From positions 1 through 22,867 of the forward strand of contig JAQIWT010000342.1 in NCBI GenBank assembly GCA_034696485.1: a DNA stretch of 22,867 nt, in the 5' to 3' direction. Of the stretch, positions 10,301 through 20,578 are shown one piece after another. The stretch is from Isohypsibius dastychi. Lineage: Eukaryota; Tardigrada; Eutardigrada; Parachela; Isohypsibiidae. A program made the translations under genes and the position numbers. Every line of letters starts with the position of its first letter. Position 1 is the stretch's first letter. The notes below the pieces were generated by a model. That model worked only from the letters and a program-made list of their open reading frames with translations, made no database searches and was not told the DNA's origin.

Positions 10301-11379
10301 CTACTCCGGATCATCGACACGTGCTACATGGATAAAGACTCTCTGAAGGGAATTCTCATCAACGGCAGGTGGATGACGGTCGATCCCACGCAGGAATGGA
10401 AACTCGGTGCAATTTGGCTCCATCTCAGACTGACGCTATTCACTTGCTTCATCTATAACAGCGATGAGCTGGAGAACAATGTTGTAAAAGAGCGGCATAC
10501 GCCGAATATCGGATGGTTCCGGACGGGAAAGCGTGACAAGTATTTGCGCATTGATGAGAGCGTCACTCTGGGGTTCGTACAACTGCTACAGACAATCTTT
10601 GCTGAATTCCTCAACACCCCCGTCCGGACATCTTCCCGCCAGACGGTGGAAGCTTCAAAGAAAAACACTGCAATTACGCAGCCTAACACGGCACCCGTAG
10701 TGTGTGCACGTCACGATGTTCAATCACCACGACATGTAAATATCAACTCTCTCATGTGCCTGAATTGCTGGTGCATATATAACGGGTGTCATGTATTTAG
10801 GTGAGTATCACTGCAAGCACATCCAGGCAAGATACCAACAGAGAATCCCACATGGACACGACAAAACAAGGATGCTCTCGAACCGACGGTGGTTCGGGTG
10901 AGTTGTTGGCGAGTAATTGCAAGACGTCCAAGTCGTACGAGCGTACGCATAAGAAAGTGACTACACTGTTGACCTCATCATCGTCGTCGTCAGACACTGA
11001 TGATGGGAATGAAGAGCCAGACGTGAATGGACGCGGTGGCAGTGGCGATGACGACGATGAGCATGAATCAGACTTTATTGACGATGAAATCGAGACGGTG
11101 GTCTCGACTGATGCCAGACCAATTATGCCATCGCCTAGACGTGCAAGGAGTTTTGGTATCACGACGAACAAAGTGAGGGGTGTACACGATGAAGGATCAA
11201 ATGATGATGATGATGACACTATGTGTGAACCAGACTCTCGTGACAATGATCCTGAACCTGAATCGGATGCAACATATGCACCACCTAGTCCTCGCTCAAG
11301 TGACCATGATCAGGATGGTAGTACGACTACATCTGTGGAATCTCAACAGGAAGACAGTTCAGATACATTTTTATTGTAA
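7391..11379 (+). CDS. Gene B: paralogue 2 of the unrecognised acidic-tail family
   Basis: Proposed exons: 7391-7472, 7543-7587, 7661-7839, 7947-8019, 8085-8353, 8416-8715, 8797-9081, 9309-9365, 9429-9875, 9965-10072, 10142-10735 and 10801-11379, about 1,005 residues, in frame throughout. The first ATG after the in-frame stop at 7367 was used. An ISYRFR motif sits at residues 142-147, close to its place in gene A. Exons 6, 7 and 8 match A exons 5, 6 and 7 and the D equivalents. Exons 9-11 together correspond to A exon 8 but are about twice as long, ending in a shared motif (YLRIDES then FVQLLQTIFAEF). The ~100-residue block of A/D exon 4 appears absent. Residues 814-1005 are Ser-, Asp- and Glu-rich with a basic patch (PRRARS). 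The 65-nt intron 8020-8084 has a weak GTGGGG donor; without it the frame is broken. No catalytic motif was recognised. Confidence 0.82.
9090..9265. repeat. AT microsatellite block in intron 7 of gene B
   Basis: The 227-nt intron 9082-9308 is almost wholly TATATA/TACATG repeat with several small palindromes such as ACATGT-flanked (TA)n. The other gene B introns are 62-107 nt and lack such arrays, apart from a short ATATAT run in intron 6. Confidence 0.9.
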
Positions 11380-11486
11380 TCAGCCACAATTGATATGTGG
11401 ATATATTTTTTTGTTGCTCACCGACCGCATACCTGTCTATGATGTCGGTACAATCTATGTCTCTCACCTAACTACCTCAACGTCGA

Positions 11487-11492
11487 AATAAA
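11487..11492 (+). terminator. Candidate polyadenylation signal of gene B
   Basis: An AATAAA hexamer lies 107 nt after the gene B stop codon, on the same strand and in non-coding sequence. Position and sequence fit a eukaryotic poly(A) signal. No other copy is closer. Confidence 0.45.
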
Positions 11493-11868
11493 CCAAGTAA
11501 AGAGTAGAGATAGTTCATCCGTGTAGAGACGTATATATGTTAAACCCATTTAATGTCTTCATCAAGTATGACAATGTTTCACTGCTTGAAAACACATACG
11601 CAATTAGTGTCCGTCACTGTATGTTTGTCACTGCAATGTATTTGGGTGATGGGAAATATGCGCACAAATTTCTGCATACATACATTCACCCGATAACTTA
11701 AACAACAACAACGACTGGATCTTAAAATACTTTCCCTTTCGCGTGTGGTTAGTCTGGACCGATGTGGCTCGTCTGTCTCAGATGATAAATTTCTCATTTG
11801 CCTATACTACTGCATCTATCGATTGCAGCCTAAGAATTGATTGGGGCACCGTCCACGCCGCTTTAAGC

Positions 11869-12045
11869 ATGGGTAACGTTCCCCGCGGTGGCGGATTGGA
11901 AGAAGATAACCAGCCTCTCTTGCCAATGACGTCCCGACCCTTGGTCCTAAACGGCTGTTATACTGAACGTGATAATGACCATTACCCTTCTACATCAGTC
12001 TCAACCAATTCACTCGAACGGTCATCTGAACTGCATAATGTGTGA
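11869..12045 (+). CDS. Small ORF, possible 58-residue protein starting MGNVPRGG
   Basis: An ATG at 11869 opens a 58-codon frame ending at 12045. It is hydrophilic with Ser and Asn in the second half and no recognised domain. The frame is open further upstream to 11743, so the start is unclear. The MGN start resembles N-myristoylated proteins, but that is weak evidence. There is no splice or codon evidence that it is expressed. Confidence 0.22.
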   Translation: MGNVPRGGGLEEDNQPLLPMTSRPLVLNGCYTERDNDHYPSTSVSTNSLERSSELHNV

Positions 12046-12354
12046 CAAAAGCTCGTAGACATACATTCATGTCAGTACTTGGCCAGAAACAAGTACACTA
12101 TGATCGGGGAGGTACATCATGTGTAAGTCCATCCAGTGGCATGTCTTTATCGTCACTGTAGACTATCGGTACATTGTTCGACATGTTAAAGGTTCCACTG
12201 ATATGATACGCTCAAAAGACGTCATGACAACGCGACTCAAGAAGCGAGAGAAATCCAATATACATTTCTTCGCGTATTATAATAAGGAAATGACAAACAG
12301 AGAACCGATGTAAACAAAATAGTCGAAATGATTGAATTGGACTCAGAACTCTGA

Positions 12355-12560
12355 TCAGGAGCGGTAAACAGTAGTCGTCCGGCCAGCGCCCACGTCGATT
12401 GCAATCATGTACTCCCTAATGGATGGTGGTTCAAGGTACTGAGACATAATTATACATGCACTCACCGCTTTGCGGTAGTTGCAGGTGAATACAGACAGAA
12501 GTGTGTCCCGTCTAATACAATTATCACACCAATGTCTCCCGTTTTCACAACGATACCAGC
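12355..12560 (-). other. Possible gene fragment with AIDVGAGRTT peptide
   Basis: On the minus strand, a frame ending at stop 12355-12357 encodes YLEPPSIREYMIAIDVGAG followed by RTTTVYRS. Just upstream, in another frame, is AGIVVKTGDIGVIIVLDGT ending at a GTGAGT site. The two could be exon pieces, but the gap between that donor and the CAG is only 27 nt, much shorter than any other intron here. IAIDVGAGRTT loosely resembles the phosphate-1 loop of the Hsp70/actin/sugar-kinase ATPase fold, yet it lies at the very end of the frame. It is most likely a decayed remnant, or chance. Confidence 0.2.
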
Positions 12561-12863
12561 TCTGTTAGGGAAATAGATTTCCATATACTATACATAAATA
12601 TATGTCTGTATATATAAATATATATGTATCGACACATAAACAAATATATGTACATATATTCATATGTATATATATGTAGATATATGTAAATATATATATT
12701 AATATTTATATCTACCACCTCAAGTGATAGCTCATGAATTTGATAATGAGGAAAAAGAGAACAAGTTCGATTAAAAAAAAAAGGTTTCCTTCCCAAATCT
12801 GCCTGATTTCAATATGTCTCGAACGTCAAACCACCATACTCACAGTTCCGGACCGATGTCCAT

Positions 12864-14520
12864 TCACATGTTCGCAATGTCACCATCCACGTCGTCCTCG
12901 CTATCATCACGTCCGCTATTCATAACTGCTGCAACGTTTCCAAATACCCCGGTATGCGTCGTAGTTCCAGACTGGGTGTGCGAGAATGGTAAACCACTTT
13001 CAGTGAATTGATACGACCCGTTGACGTGAGTATACTTCCACTCTTTCGACGTAATCTCGGAGCTCCAAAACATCCCCTTTGATATGGCAAAATATCGACA
13101 CAACTGGTCCTTCTCGGACGTGATGATGAAGCGACTGGCTCCTGAACGTGATGGACGTGTAGAGTCGGCGTTGACGTGTGTTTGGATAAATTTCTGCCCC
13201 CCACGCGCAAACTCTCCCTGCCAGTCCTTGCTCGGGCCAAACACATTTGTTGCCGGCCGATCCTCCAGTTGGTCTACAATAGGGATGTCGTCTGCAAAAA
13301 TCTGACCATGGTTGTCGGGCGTCAGAGAATACAGTTCAGCTAGAGCCGTCATTTCCGTCATGGTGAGCTTTTCCGTAGCGGCGCAGGTTCGTAAGCGGGG
13401 AGAATTGCCGGGCGTGAGGTACCACAAATCTTCATCGAGGAAAAAGCCCGTAATACGTTCGATGCATCCTCTACGTGCATTGTATAGTCCACATAATTTC
13501 GCCCCCGATCTATGCAGCTGCAAATGATTCTTCTTCACTAACATGAGATTACAATCATCGACAAAAAAAAATGAAAAATGAATTCACTCTGTTCTAACAA
13601 TTGACACATGAGAATTGTGATGGGATGGCGTAGTTTCTCCTCCTTACCTTGAATATCATTCCGGAAGAGTGCATCACCTCCGAGTGCTCTGCATATCGGC
13701 GAAAACTCAACTCATCATCATCATCATCATGTCCAATAACACTGTGGATGCGGAGAATATGAGCGTGTCGCTCTCCTTCCCATACTCCATCAAGTAAGGT
13801 GACACGATAGTAAGTGTGCTTGTCCCAGTTCAGTGGAAATCCAACTGGAAAACGAAGCGGCAAGAACTGACCTGGACACATACAAAGATACATGTACGCA
13901 ACATTCACATAACTAATGGTCACGTATTTTGGCATGAGTGTAGCACACTCACCATGTACACCACAACGTTCATCTGGCTGTCCGGCCTTGTATAAGTAGT
14001 AGTTTTCGATAGCGGTGCGCTCAATGGGATCCAAACGTGTCAATCGGGCGGGATTGTGATAGCCGAGTTCCGGTGCCAAGCCCGGACCGATTTCCCACAT
14101 ATAGCATGTTCCCACTCGATCCCCTGTAATTCGTTGGATGGTGCCACTACTGTCCACCTTGAGAATTGACGTTACACTGAGATTAAACATATATGTACAG
14201 AATAAGTAGCGACATACCAAGAACATCAGTCGTCCATACGCAGAGTATCCTCCAGTCTCGTGAGTCGTGAGGACACACACGATCCGGAAAATTTGGCCGG
14301 AGCTGAGCAATATGTATTGTTCCGTGTGAGCGGACGTGAATCTCGAAATGCAGCTAGAGGAAGCTTCCACTGTTGCCCCGAGGACCGGTGGAGACGTCAA
14401 CAACCGAACTTCATAAAGCGACGCGGGTGGCTTCAGGTACTCTTCCCGAAGGCCATCTCTAGAGTACCGTCTCAATGGCGAATTGCCATAAACAGTCCAT
14501 TCTTCGTGTCTGGGATTCAT
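12864..14520 (-). CDS. Gene E: unrecognised protein of about 461 residues
   Basis: Proposed exons on the minus strand: 14520-14218, 14157-13953, 13871-13648 and 13517-12864. Introns 13872-13952 (GTGAGT to CCAG) and 13518-13647 (GTAAGG to TTGCAG) are well supported because both restore frame. The first intron (14158-14217, 60 nt, acceptor AAG) is optional, since the frame is open through it. The protein is mixed alpha/beta in character with many aromatic residues (CYMWEIGPG, TYYRVTLLDGVWEGERHAH), an HDDDDDE run near residue 230, and a short acidic end (DDSEDDVDGD). No signal peptide, membrane span or known motif was found. I tested a BAH-like reading and could not support it. It is divergent from chromodomain gene F with 328 bp between starts, so the two may share control. 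Confidence 0.72.
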
Positions 14521-14848
14521 GATCTATCGTCGTACGATACAAAGACTGACTCAAACGTCACTTCGATAACCACGAACTTTGAGACTAGATGAAATGGTTT
14601 CCGCGGTGTACCGAGCTCGCCCACTCCCCCACTCCCCCACTCAACAAAACCCCCCATCCCTTTCCCCCCATCCATTTCCCCTTTCGTTTTCATTCTCCAG
14701 TCTGCGCTGTTCTTTCTGAGAACAACACTACAATATAATCACAAATGCTAGTTTAAAGTGATTTCTGCTTCCCATCGAAGATCCTAATTGAACAATCATC
14801 GTTTGTCTTTTTACGTACGCCACATTTACTAGACGTCGTGCTGATACC
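14521..14848. promoter_or_regulatory. Shared upstream region of divergent genes E and F with C-rich tract
   Basis: The 328-bp gap between the two starts contains a strongly strand-biased cytosine tract at about 14619-14690, built from CCCACT and CCCCCAT-type units and ending CCCCTTTCGTTTT. Pyrimidine-rich tracts like this are common just upstream of eukaryotic transcription starts. No TATA box was assigned. Confidence 0.45.
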
Positions 14849-15442
14849 ATGTCTTCCCCACCCAGTGATGATGGTGGTCCTTCAACTTTAGCGAACCAGT
14901 CCAGTGATGACAAACAATATTATCTTGTCGATGGCATTCGTGGTGAAAAGAATGTGGACGGAAAGTTACATTACCTGATTCAATGGAGAGACTGTGATGA
15001 CAACTCCTGGGAGCCTAGCGAGAATCTATTGGACGCCACGGGTATGTTGGCTAGGTGGAATGCCGTAAAAGATAAGACAAGCATCGTGGAGACCATCTTG
15101 GACGAGAAGACAGTGAATGGAATCAAATACTATCACATCAAATGGAAGGGATATCCCATGGAAGAAAATACTTGGGAGGTAGAGGAAAACCTGGAAAGCT
15201 GCCGTGGTTTGTTAGAAGATTACAAGCGCATGAAAGCTAAGTCGGACTCGGAAGAGGAATACACAGTGGAGCGCATCCGTGGACAAAAGGTTGAGAACGG
15301 AGTGGCAAAATATCTCATCCAATGGCACGGGTGTGACCCTGCAGAGTCCACGTGGGAACCCATCGAACATATGATAGAATGTTCATCATTGATTTCCGAT
15401 TGGGAGCAAACCAGGGATCGCTACTTTAGAATGGGACCATGA
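14849..15442 (+). CDS. Gene F: triple-chromodomain protein, intronless
   Basis: A single open frame encodes 197 residues with three chromodomains and little else. CD1 is at about residues 24-72 (YYLVDGI, LIQWRDC, SWEPSENL), CD2 at 77-127 (IVETI, HIKWKGYPMEENTWE), and CD3 at 137-187 (YTVERI, LIQWHGC, STWEP). Chromodomains of the HP1/Polycomb type bind methylated lysine on histone H3 through a cage of three aromatics. By alignment to that pattern, CD1 has Y25, W46 and Cys49, CD2 has Ser78, W99 and Y102, and CD3 has Y138, W159 and Cys162, so each cage lacks one aromatic. There is no chromoshadow, helicase or methyltransferase domain. CD1 and CD3 resemble each other more than CD2. It is the only intronless confident gene here, which could mean a retrocopy or an origin in a mobile element. 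Confidence 0.92.
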   Translation: MSSPPSDDGGPSTLANQSSDDKQYYLVDGIRGEKNVDGKLHYLIQWRDCDDNSWEPSENLLDATGMLARWNAVKDKTSIVETILDEKTVNGIKYYHIKWKGYPMEENTWEVEENLESCRGLLEDYKRMKAKSDSEEEYTVERIRGQKVENGVAKYLIQWHGCDPAESTWEPIEHMIECSSLISDWEQTRDRYFRMGP

Positions 15443-15724
15443 GAAAAAGCGAGACTTGTTTTACACTCATTTATTCATATGACAGTGAGATTTTCTTGTC
15501 GAGTACATTGGTATAGCTATTTGTATTTTGTTTAAAACTCTCAGTAGCTCCGAAATTGACACGTATTCAATTTACAAGTAGTCATGTTGTGTTCAAATGG
15601 TGTTGCTCATCGGTATGTCTTCCTGGTTTGGTTCAAATTAAAATGTTGAAGAAGTTCGTACGAGATCCATCCTTTGATCATTGAACCCCACTGACAATAT
15701 ATACATACAACTGCATACATATGC

Positions 15725-15766
15725 ATATATATATCCATGTATATATATATACATGGATATATATAT
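15725..15766. repeat. Perfect 42-bp palindrome
   Basis: ATATCCATGT at 15731-15740 is mirrored by ACATGGATAT at 15751-15760 around a 10-bp (AT)n centre, and pairing extends six bases further on each side. It is largely TA repeat apart from the CCATG core, so it is weaker evidence of an element than the 5662-5765 repeat. Confidence 0.85.
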
Positions 15767-16254
15767 ATATTGATATATATATATATATGGACGCCTATAA
15801 ATACACATACATTTATTGTATGATTCCGAATGTGGGCAGCAAACGGGAGGACATGTGTGATCATAACCAGTGGTAGCAGTTTCCGCAAGTGTGTCCACAT
15901 GTACCTACGTGCATATATGTACATAGATATCCATCTAGATATCTACCCAATAATGCGAATGTGCATATATATATATAAAATATACATGTACATATATATT
16001 TAGAGGTATATATATATTCATGTATAGAACTGTAGTTTCATGAGTAGACTTTCATTTACAACTTAATTTTAGTGAAACATCATCGAATACACATGCATGT
16101 ACACAAACGAATATACGTATATATGTATACATATACTGCTTCATGTAGCACATGTTTATATATACATAGATATAAATGTATATAGTAGACATATATACAT
16201 CTATGGATGCATATCATTATGTCCTGCCATCTACATACGCATGTGTGTAAATGT

Positions 16255-16258
<4 letters not shown>

Positions 16259-16292
<34 letters not shown>
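16259..16292. repeat. (AT)17 microsatellite
   Basis: An uninterrupted AT dinucleotide run in the spacer upstream of gene G, in a wider block of TATATG/TACATA sequence. Confidence 0.95.
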
Positions 16293-16294
<2 letters not shown>

Positions 16295-16855
16295 TTCTGT
16301 GTGTATATACATAGTATTGTATTTGCACTTCTAATCAACATCTCATGTGATTATCATAGTACGTCAACGGACGGCATGCAAGTGAATCGCATGAGAGAAC
16401 CATTTGATCACATAACTTAATTGTTTCCGGAATACCCCATCCGCTTCCCCCTCAAATCACGTGATATCATGTGTGCAGTGTGCATAGGCCAGCCTCTAGT
16501 CCGGTAGTTGGCAAACCAGGAAATTGCGCAGCCTGGATGCTGGATGCAACATTGAGTTTGTTATTCTTGATACTCGCTGAACGAACCGCACCAGGTCACA
16601 CATATCAAGTGTCGAGACATCGCATCTGTGTTTGATTCGGGATCAGGTGTGATCGTGAATGCCCAAGTAGGCTCATGATGCAGTTTCTCTTAACTTGCAG
16701 ACCCAATTGAAAATCTGATAATCATTGTGCATTATGTAAGATAATAACCAGACATGCTAGTGACTACATATCCGTCGTGATCGATATTTCATGCTGCCAA
16801 CATTTTTTTCCTCACAGTTTATGAAGAGAGTGTCATTATAGGATACTTCACGACC

Positions 16856-19800
16856 ATGGATGACGTTGAAATGATCTCCAATGTATCGCATCTGCCATCA
16901 CCAACAGAAATGTGGCCACCCTCCCGTGTATATAGCCATTTATTTCGCGAGCACAGACCGGCATTCGGGCAAAAGTTGCAGGGACGTGTTGAACGAAGTG
17001 CAGAGTGCACATATGCCGGCTGTAATTTGCGAGTTGGTGGAGATTCGTATACGGCGTTTGTAGTACACTGGATGTCGTGTCACGAACACGAATTAAAGCG
17101 GAGGTGCGTCACAAGAACTCTCATCATGCTATCCATGTTTCAAGTGAGTGTCTCTGTAGGAGAATCATCATCAACTTCAAAAGTCCAAAATTGCCGCCGA
17201 AATACTCTTCGCTCATGATTAACGATCATGTGAAGACACGACTACCTGACAAAACAGTCGTTCATCGGTACTCAAGTGTCCACCCAAAACACTCTACCAT
17301 TTTACCATGTGACCCTTTTGTATGTAGAAGTTACAGATACAGTGCAGACCAACTTCATACACTATATTGCGATCATAACGAAGGAGATCCAGTTGGTCGC
17401 TGTGTAATATGCAAAGAAGAGTGGAACCACGTTACATCCGAGGAGTATCGCGCGCACTTTCATGAGTGTAATCATTTCGCTTGGAAAAGTTGGATTTTAG
17501 AGTACGTAATCACGTGTAAATGTGTGAACATAATATGTACACTTGTGTACATATTATGTTCACATGGGTATATCTACATGTGTATATATATATATGGAGA
17601 TTTTTGCCACCCCCCTTCAGATTGGGTCCAACCGAGATGGCGGCTGCATTCGGCATATACCGACGAGGACATCCGTGGAAATCAAAGCTTCATGGTGGAA
17701 CGATGGCAGACGAGGACATGGGATTTGTCATCCGCTGCATACCGTGCAGGACAGAATATCGTTTCGATGATGTTGACATGTTCCGTGACCACCTGGAAAT
17801 GTACCACTTTTTCATGGATCCGTCGAATGTCAGCATCGGAACAATGAAGGTGTCACGACTCTACACGGTCTTTCATCCTGACAAGCAACCCAACACTTGG
17901 CGATGCATGCACTGCAAAGAGGTCGTACACAAAGATCCCACTCTCGCCGCGAAAGCTATCACCAACAGACCCACTGGATATAAAAGGATGGCAATGTGCA
18001 AAAACATGACCATGTCCATGGTCCACGCTATGGGATGTGCGAGCACTCCGTCAGATGACCTGCAAGTGATGCTAGCCGAACACATGCAGATTGTCAATCA
18101 TCACGGTATGGAAATGCTACTGGAACTATCGGATGGACTCAAGGCCTCTTGGACTGATGTCGGCCTACTTGATACGATCCACACATTGGAAGAGAATATG
18201 GCGGCTCACCGTTCTCACATGGCACCACCTGCATTCGTGGTGAAAAGTGCGGCATTCATGCGGATTACACCCGCGTTGAACTTTGATAAAGTTAGTATAA
18301 CCCACAAACTGAGAATACTACCTACGCCGGCACCATATACATGCTCTCTGTTGCAGTTGTGTCAGAAGAACAGTTACATCCAACCAGTCTGGGCAATCGA
18401 CGCAAAGGTCACTGCATTGTTGACACAGTTTATTGGCGTCATGGACAGCACCCTCGTCGAACTGCGGGACATGGCCGATGTCATTTTGTTCACACAGCCA
18501 TTATATGGCGACGGACCGGTGAGTAAATTCCCACACATGCGTCAGAGTTAAAATGGTGATAATTTGATATATAACTAAACGCCCTGTTTAATCCAGACGT
18601 ATATCTCTTTTTTTTTTTCGGCGGTCGAGTGAAAAACTAAACATCGTACCCTTTTTTCATCCTCTTGCAGCCAAGCTTATCTGGTTTGACAACACAGCCA
18701 ATGTTCGTTCGGTTCGATCTTGTTATGATGATAATGAAGTTTCTTCGAGGACTGCTGCAACTGCCGCTCGATAAATTGAACGCAAAATGCAAGACAATCT
18801 GCTTGACCAAGCTGCATGATGGACATCTCATGTATCTTCCACTGTCCAACATTCTACCGCCGCTCAATTTCTACCCATCCGCCTCCAGCATCGACCAATT
18901 GGTCGGTGAATATCACCTGGCAAACTCCAACATGAACAAGTTCTCTTGCTATGTGTGTGGATGGTCAAAGGAGTGTGCATTGGATCACTTCAATCACCAT
19001 TTGGCCACTAAGCATGTTTGGAGCATGAGACTTCCTACTCTGGCGGAGCGTATACCGACAATCAAAGACCATGGTGCGGCATATATGTTCGTCAGTGAGC
19101 CGATGTTGTTTGGCACGTCGTGGATTGCACTCGTCAAGTGTCGCCATCCAGACGATTCATGTTCGCATACACGATTGACCGCATTCGACTATCCCGACAC
19201 ACCGGGATATCAGTCGTTCTTCGCAGACTCTGACAGGCAACTGGGGCGGATGCAGTTCAACACGTCAGCGTCACAGGCACTCTCGTTCCACACCAACTGG
19301 CACGGTCGTCCTGGTTATAAACAACTGGGTGATGATACACCACAAGTGCTCGATCGCTTTGAGGTGAGTCAAGCGTCAGTGTGCTGTTGGTTGTTCCGAA
19401 TGTCCGCATTTGCATGGGGATAATTTTTTTCCCCTGCTTTACCAGACTGTTCATGACATGCTTATGGATATCATACGACAAGATTGGCCCGGACGCTTTT
19501 TGGCCAGATATTGGGCGGGGATGCAGAACCTGACGATAACCGGACATCTCTGGTTAGGGGATTGTTGTCAGGTGTTTGTGTGTTGTTCAGGTATGTTGTG
19601 GAGACTTCGCATTACTCTCAGGTGTAAATCTTTCACTAATAATGTCCATTGTAGCGACGGGCAAACTATATGCCAAGATGTTGTGCTTGGATAGAAAACC
19701 ATTCGGGCTAAAGGAGGGCAGTGTGGAGGAACTTGAATGTATGAAACTCAGTGAAAAGATGCCGATCATATTCGGAAACCTGACCAGGAACACGTTCAAG

Positions 19801-20303
19801 ACAATACTACAGCAGTGCAGTACTCACACTGACCCCCTCCGTCATCCGATTCAGGTGGTTGCAGACCAACAAGCATCATGGGCAGAAGCAGGTGTGTTCG
19901 TGAATAATTTTGGCATATTGCATGGGCCATGATACATTGAGTATGGTTCCTTCTCCTCACAGGTACGGCTCACTACACTAAAAAGTGCTTTGGGCGTCCG
20001 CCGCTCTTGTTGCCCTCCAACGACGGCACTACAGGACAACCGGAACGAGGGACCATGGCATACAATCCATTGTATGGTGGTACGTCGGAAACATTCACGT
20101 ATCACTTCAGTGAGGCACTCTTGAAGCAGATGGACAAAAGAAATGTCACAATTAAAAATTTTTTCACCAATCGCCCGCAAGCTCTGAAGATACTCGCCGA
20201 TGCCGCAGATATCGCCTTGACATATATCACGGCAGATGTTATCGCCGGATGGAAGCGTTACTTTGATGAACTAGGTCACATTCGATTGAATATTGCCATA
20301 TAA
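16856..20303 (+). CDS. Gene G: large multi-zinc-finger protein, unrecognised family
   Basis: Proposed exons: 16856-17103, 17160-17513, 17621-18518, 18671-19363, 19446-19590, 19655-19891 and 19963-20303, about 971 residues with phases agreeing at each junction. An extra 66-nt in-frame intron (18291-18356, GTTAGT to TTGCAG) is likely and would give about 949. Four finger-like motifs have Cys and His at similar spacing: C51-x4-C56-x14-H71-x4-H76, C164-x2-C167-x14-H182-x5-H188, C240-x2-C243-x14-H258-x4-H263 and C593-x2-C596-x13-H610-x4-H615. The usual C2H2 loop is x12, so these are long-loop variants. A further CxxC (WRCMHC) follows the third. The rest is a globular region with no motif I recognise; I saw no DDE, RNase H or recombinase signature. 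Nucleic-acid binding in the nucleus is likely. An ATG further upstream, before an untranslated exon, cannot be excluded. Confidence 0.78.
17523..17564. repeat. Perfect 19-bp hairpin inside intron 2 of gene G
   Basis: The arm 17523-17541 (TGTGAACATAATATGTACA) is exactly complementary to 17546-17564, with a CTTG loop. It lies just inside the 107-nt intron 17514-17620, starting nine bases after the donor. It could fold in the pre-mRNA and affect use of the non-consensus GTGTAA donor. Confidence 0.92.
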
Positions 20304-20578
20304 ATATTATGAATGGCCGAATTTTGTTGTTATTCTTGGTTTTCTCATAACATTCACTACTGGAACAAAAATGAACATGTACACATGTCTGCTCTCTCTC
20401 TCTCTCTCTCTTGAAATACCAAAACAAAATCGCACGCTCTACCATTTTTATTCAAGTGTTAGATTGGCTGCTCGAGGGTTCGCCATGAAAACCTGCGCGT
20501 AGAACACGAGTGTCATCCGATGATGTTATAGAACCTGCGAGATGGAAGATTTATTTAATGATAATGGCCATACAATTA
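20304..20578. other. Spacer between convergent genes G and D, with (CT)n tract
   Basis: This 275-bp gap holds no gene. A (CT)n run occupies 20393-20411. The 3' ends of G and D face each other here. Confidence 0.75.
20550..20555 (-). terminator. Candidate polyadenylation signal of gene D
   Basis: TTTATT on the plus strand reads AATAAA on the minus strand, 23 nt after the gene D stop codon. This fits a poly(A) signal with a very short 3' untranslated region. Confidence 0.4.

Larger units (their letters stand above)
11380..12863. other. Spacer between genes B and E, mostly without a convincing gene
   Basis: This region separates the 3' ends of genes B and E. It contains two weak coding candidates (listed separately), a TATATA/TACATA microsatellite block at about 12590-12710, and otherwise mixed sequence in which nothing was recognised. 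A frame at 12119-12313 (64 codons) has no feature that distinguishes it from chance. Confidence 0.6.
15443..16855. other. AT-rich spacer between genes F and G
   Basis: No gene was found. From 15700 to 16320 the DNA is mostly TATATG/TACATA repeats, including a palindrome and a long (AT)n. From 16330 to 16855 it has mixed composition and a few splice-like CAG and TAG sites, so an untranslated 5' exon of gene G cannot be excluded. Confidence 0.6.

Noticed and set aside
10797-11246. 149-codon reverse-strand frame
   Set aside because: It is the antisense of the acidic, Ser-rich last exon of gene B; long open antisense frames are expected there.
12864-14520. BAH-type chromatin domain in gene E
   Set aside because: Some hydrophobic spacing is suggestive, but the expected tryptophan and arginine signature after the core strands is not present.
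20239-20445. Reverse-strand frame with ERERER run
   Set aside because: It is the antisense translation of the (CT)n tract and the end of gene G.
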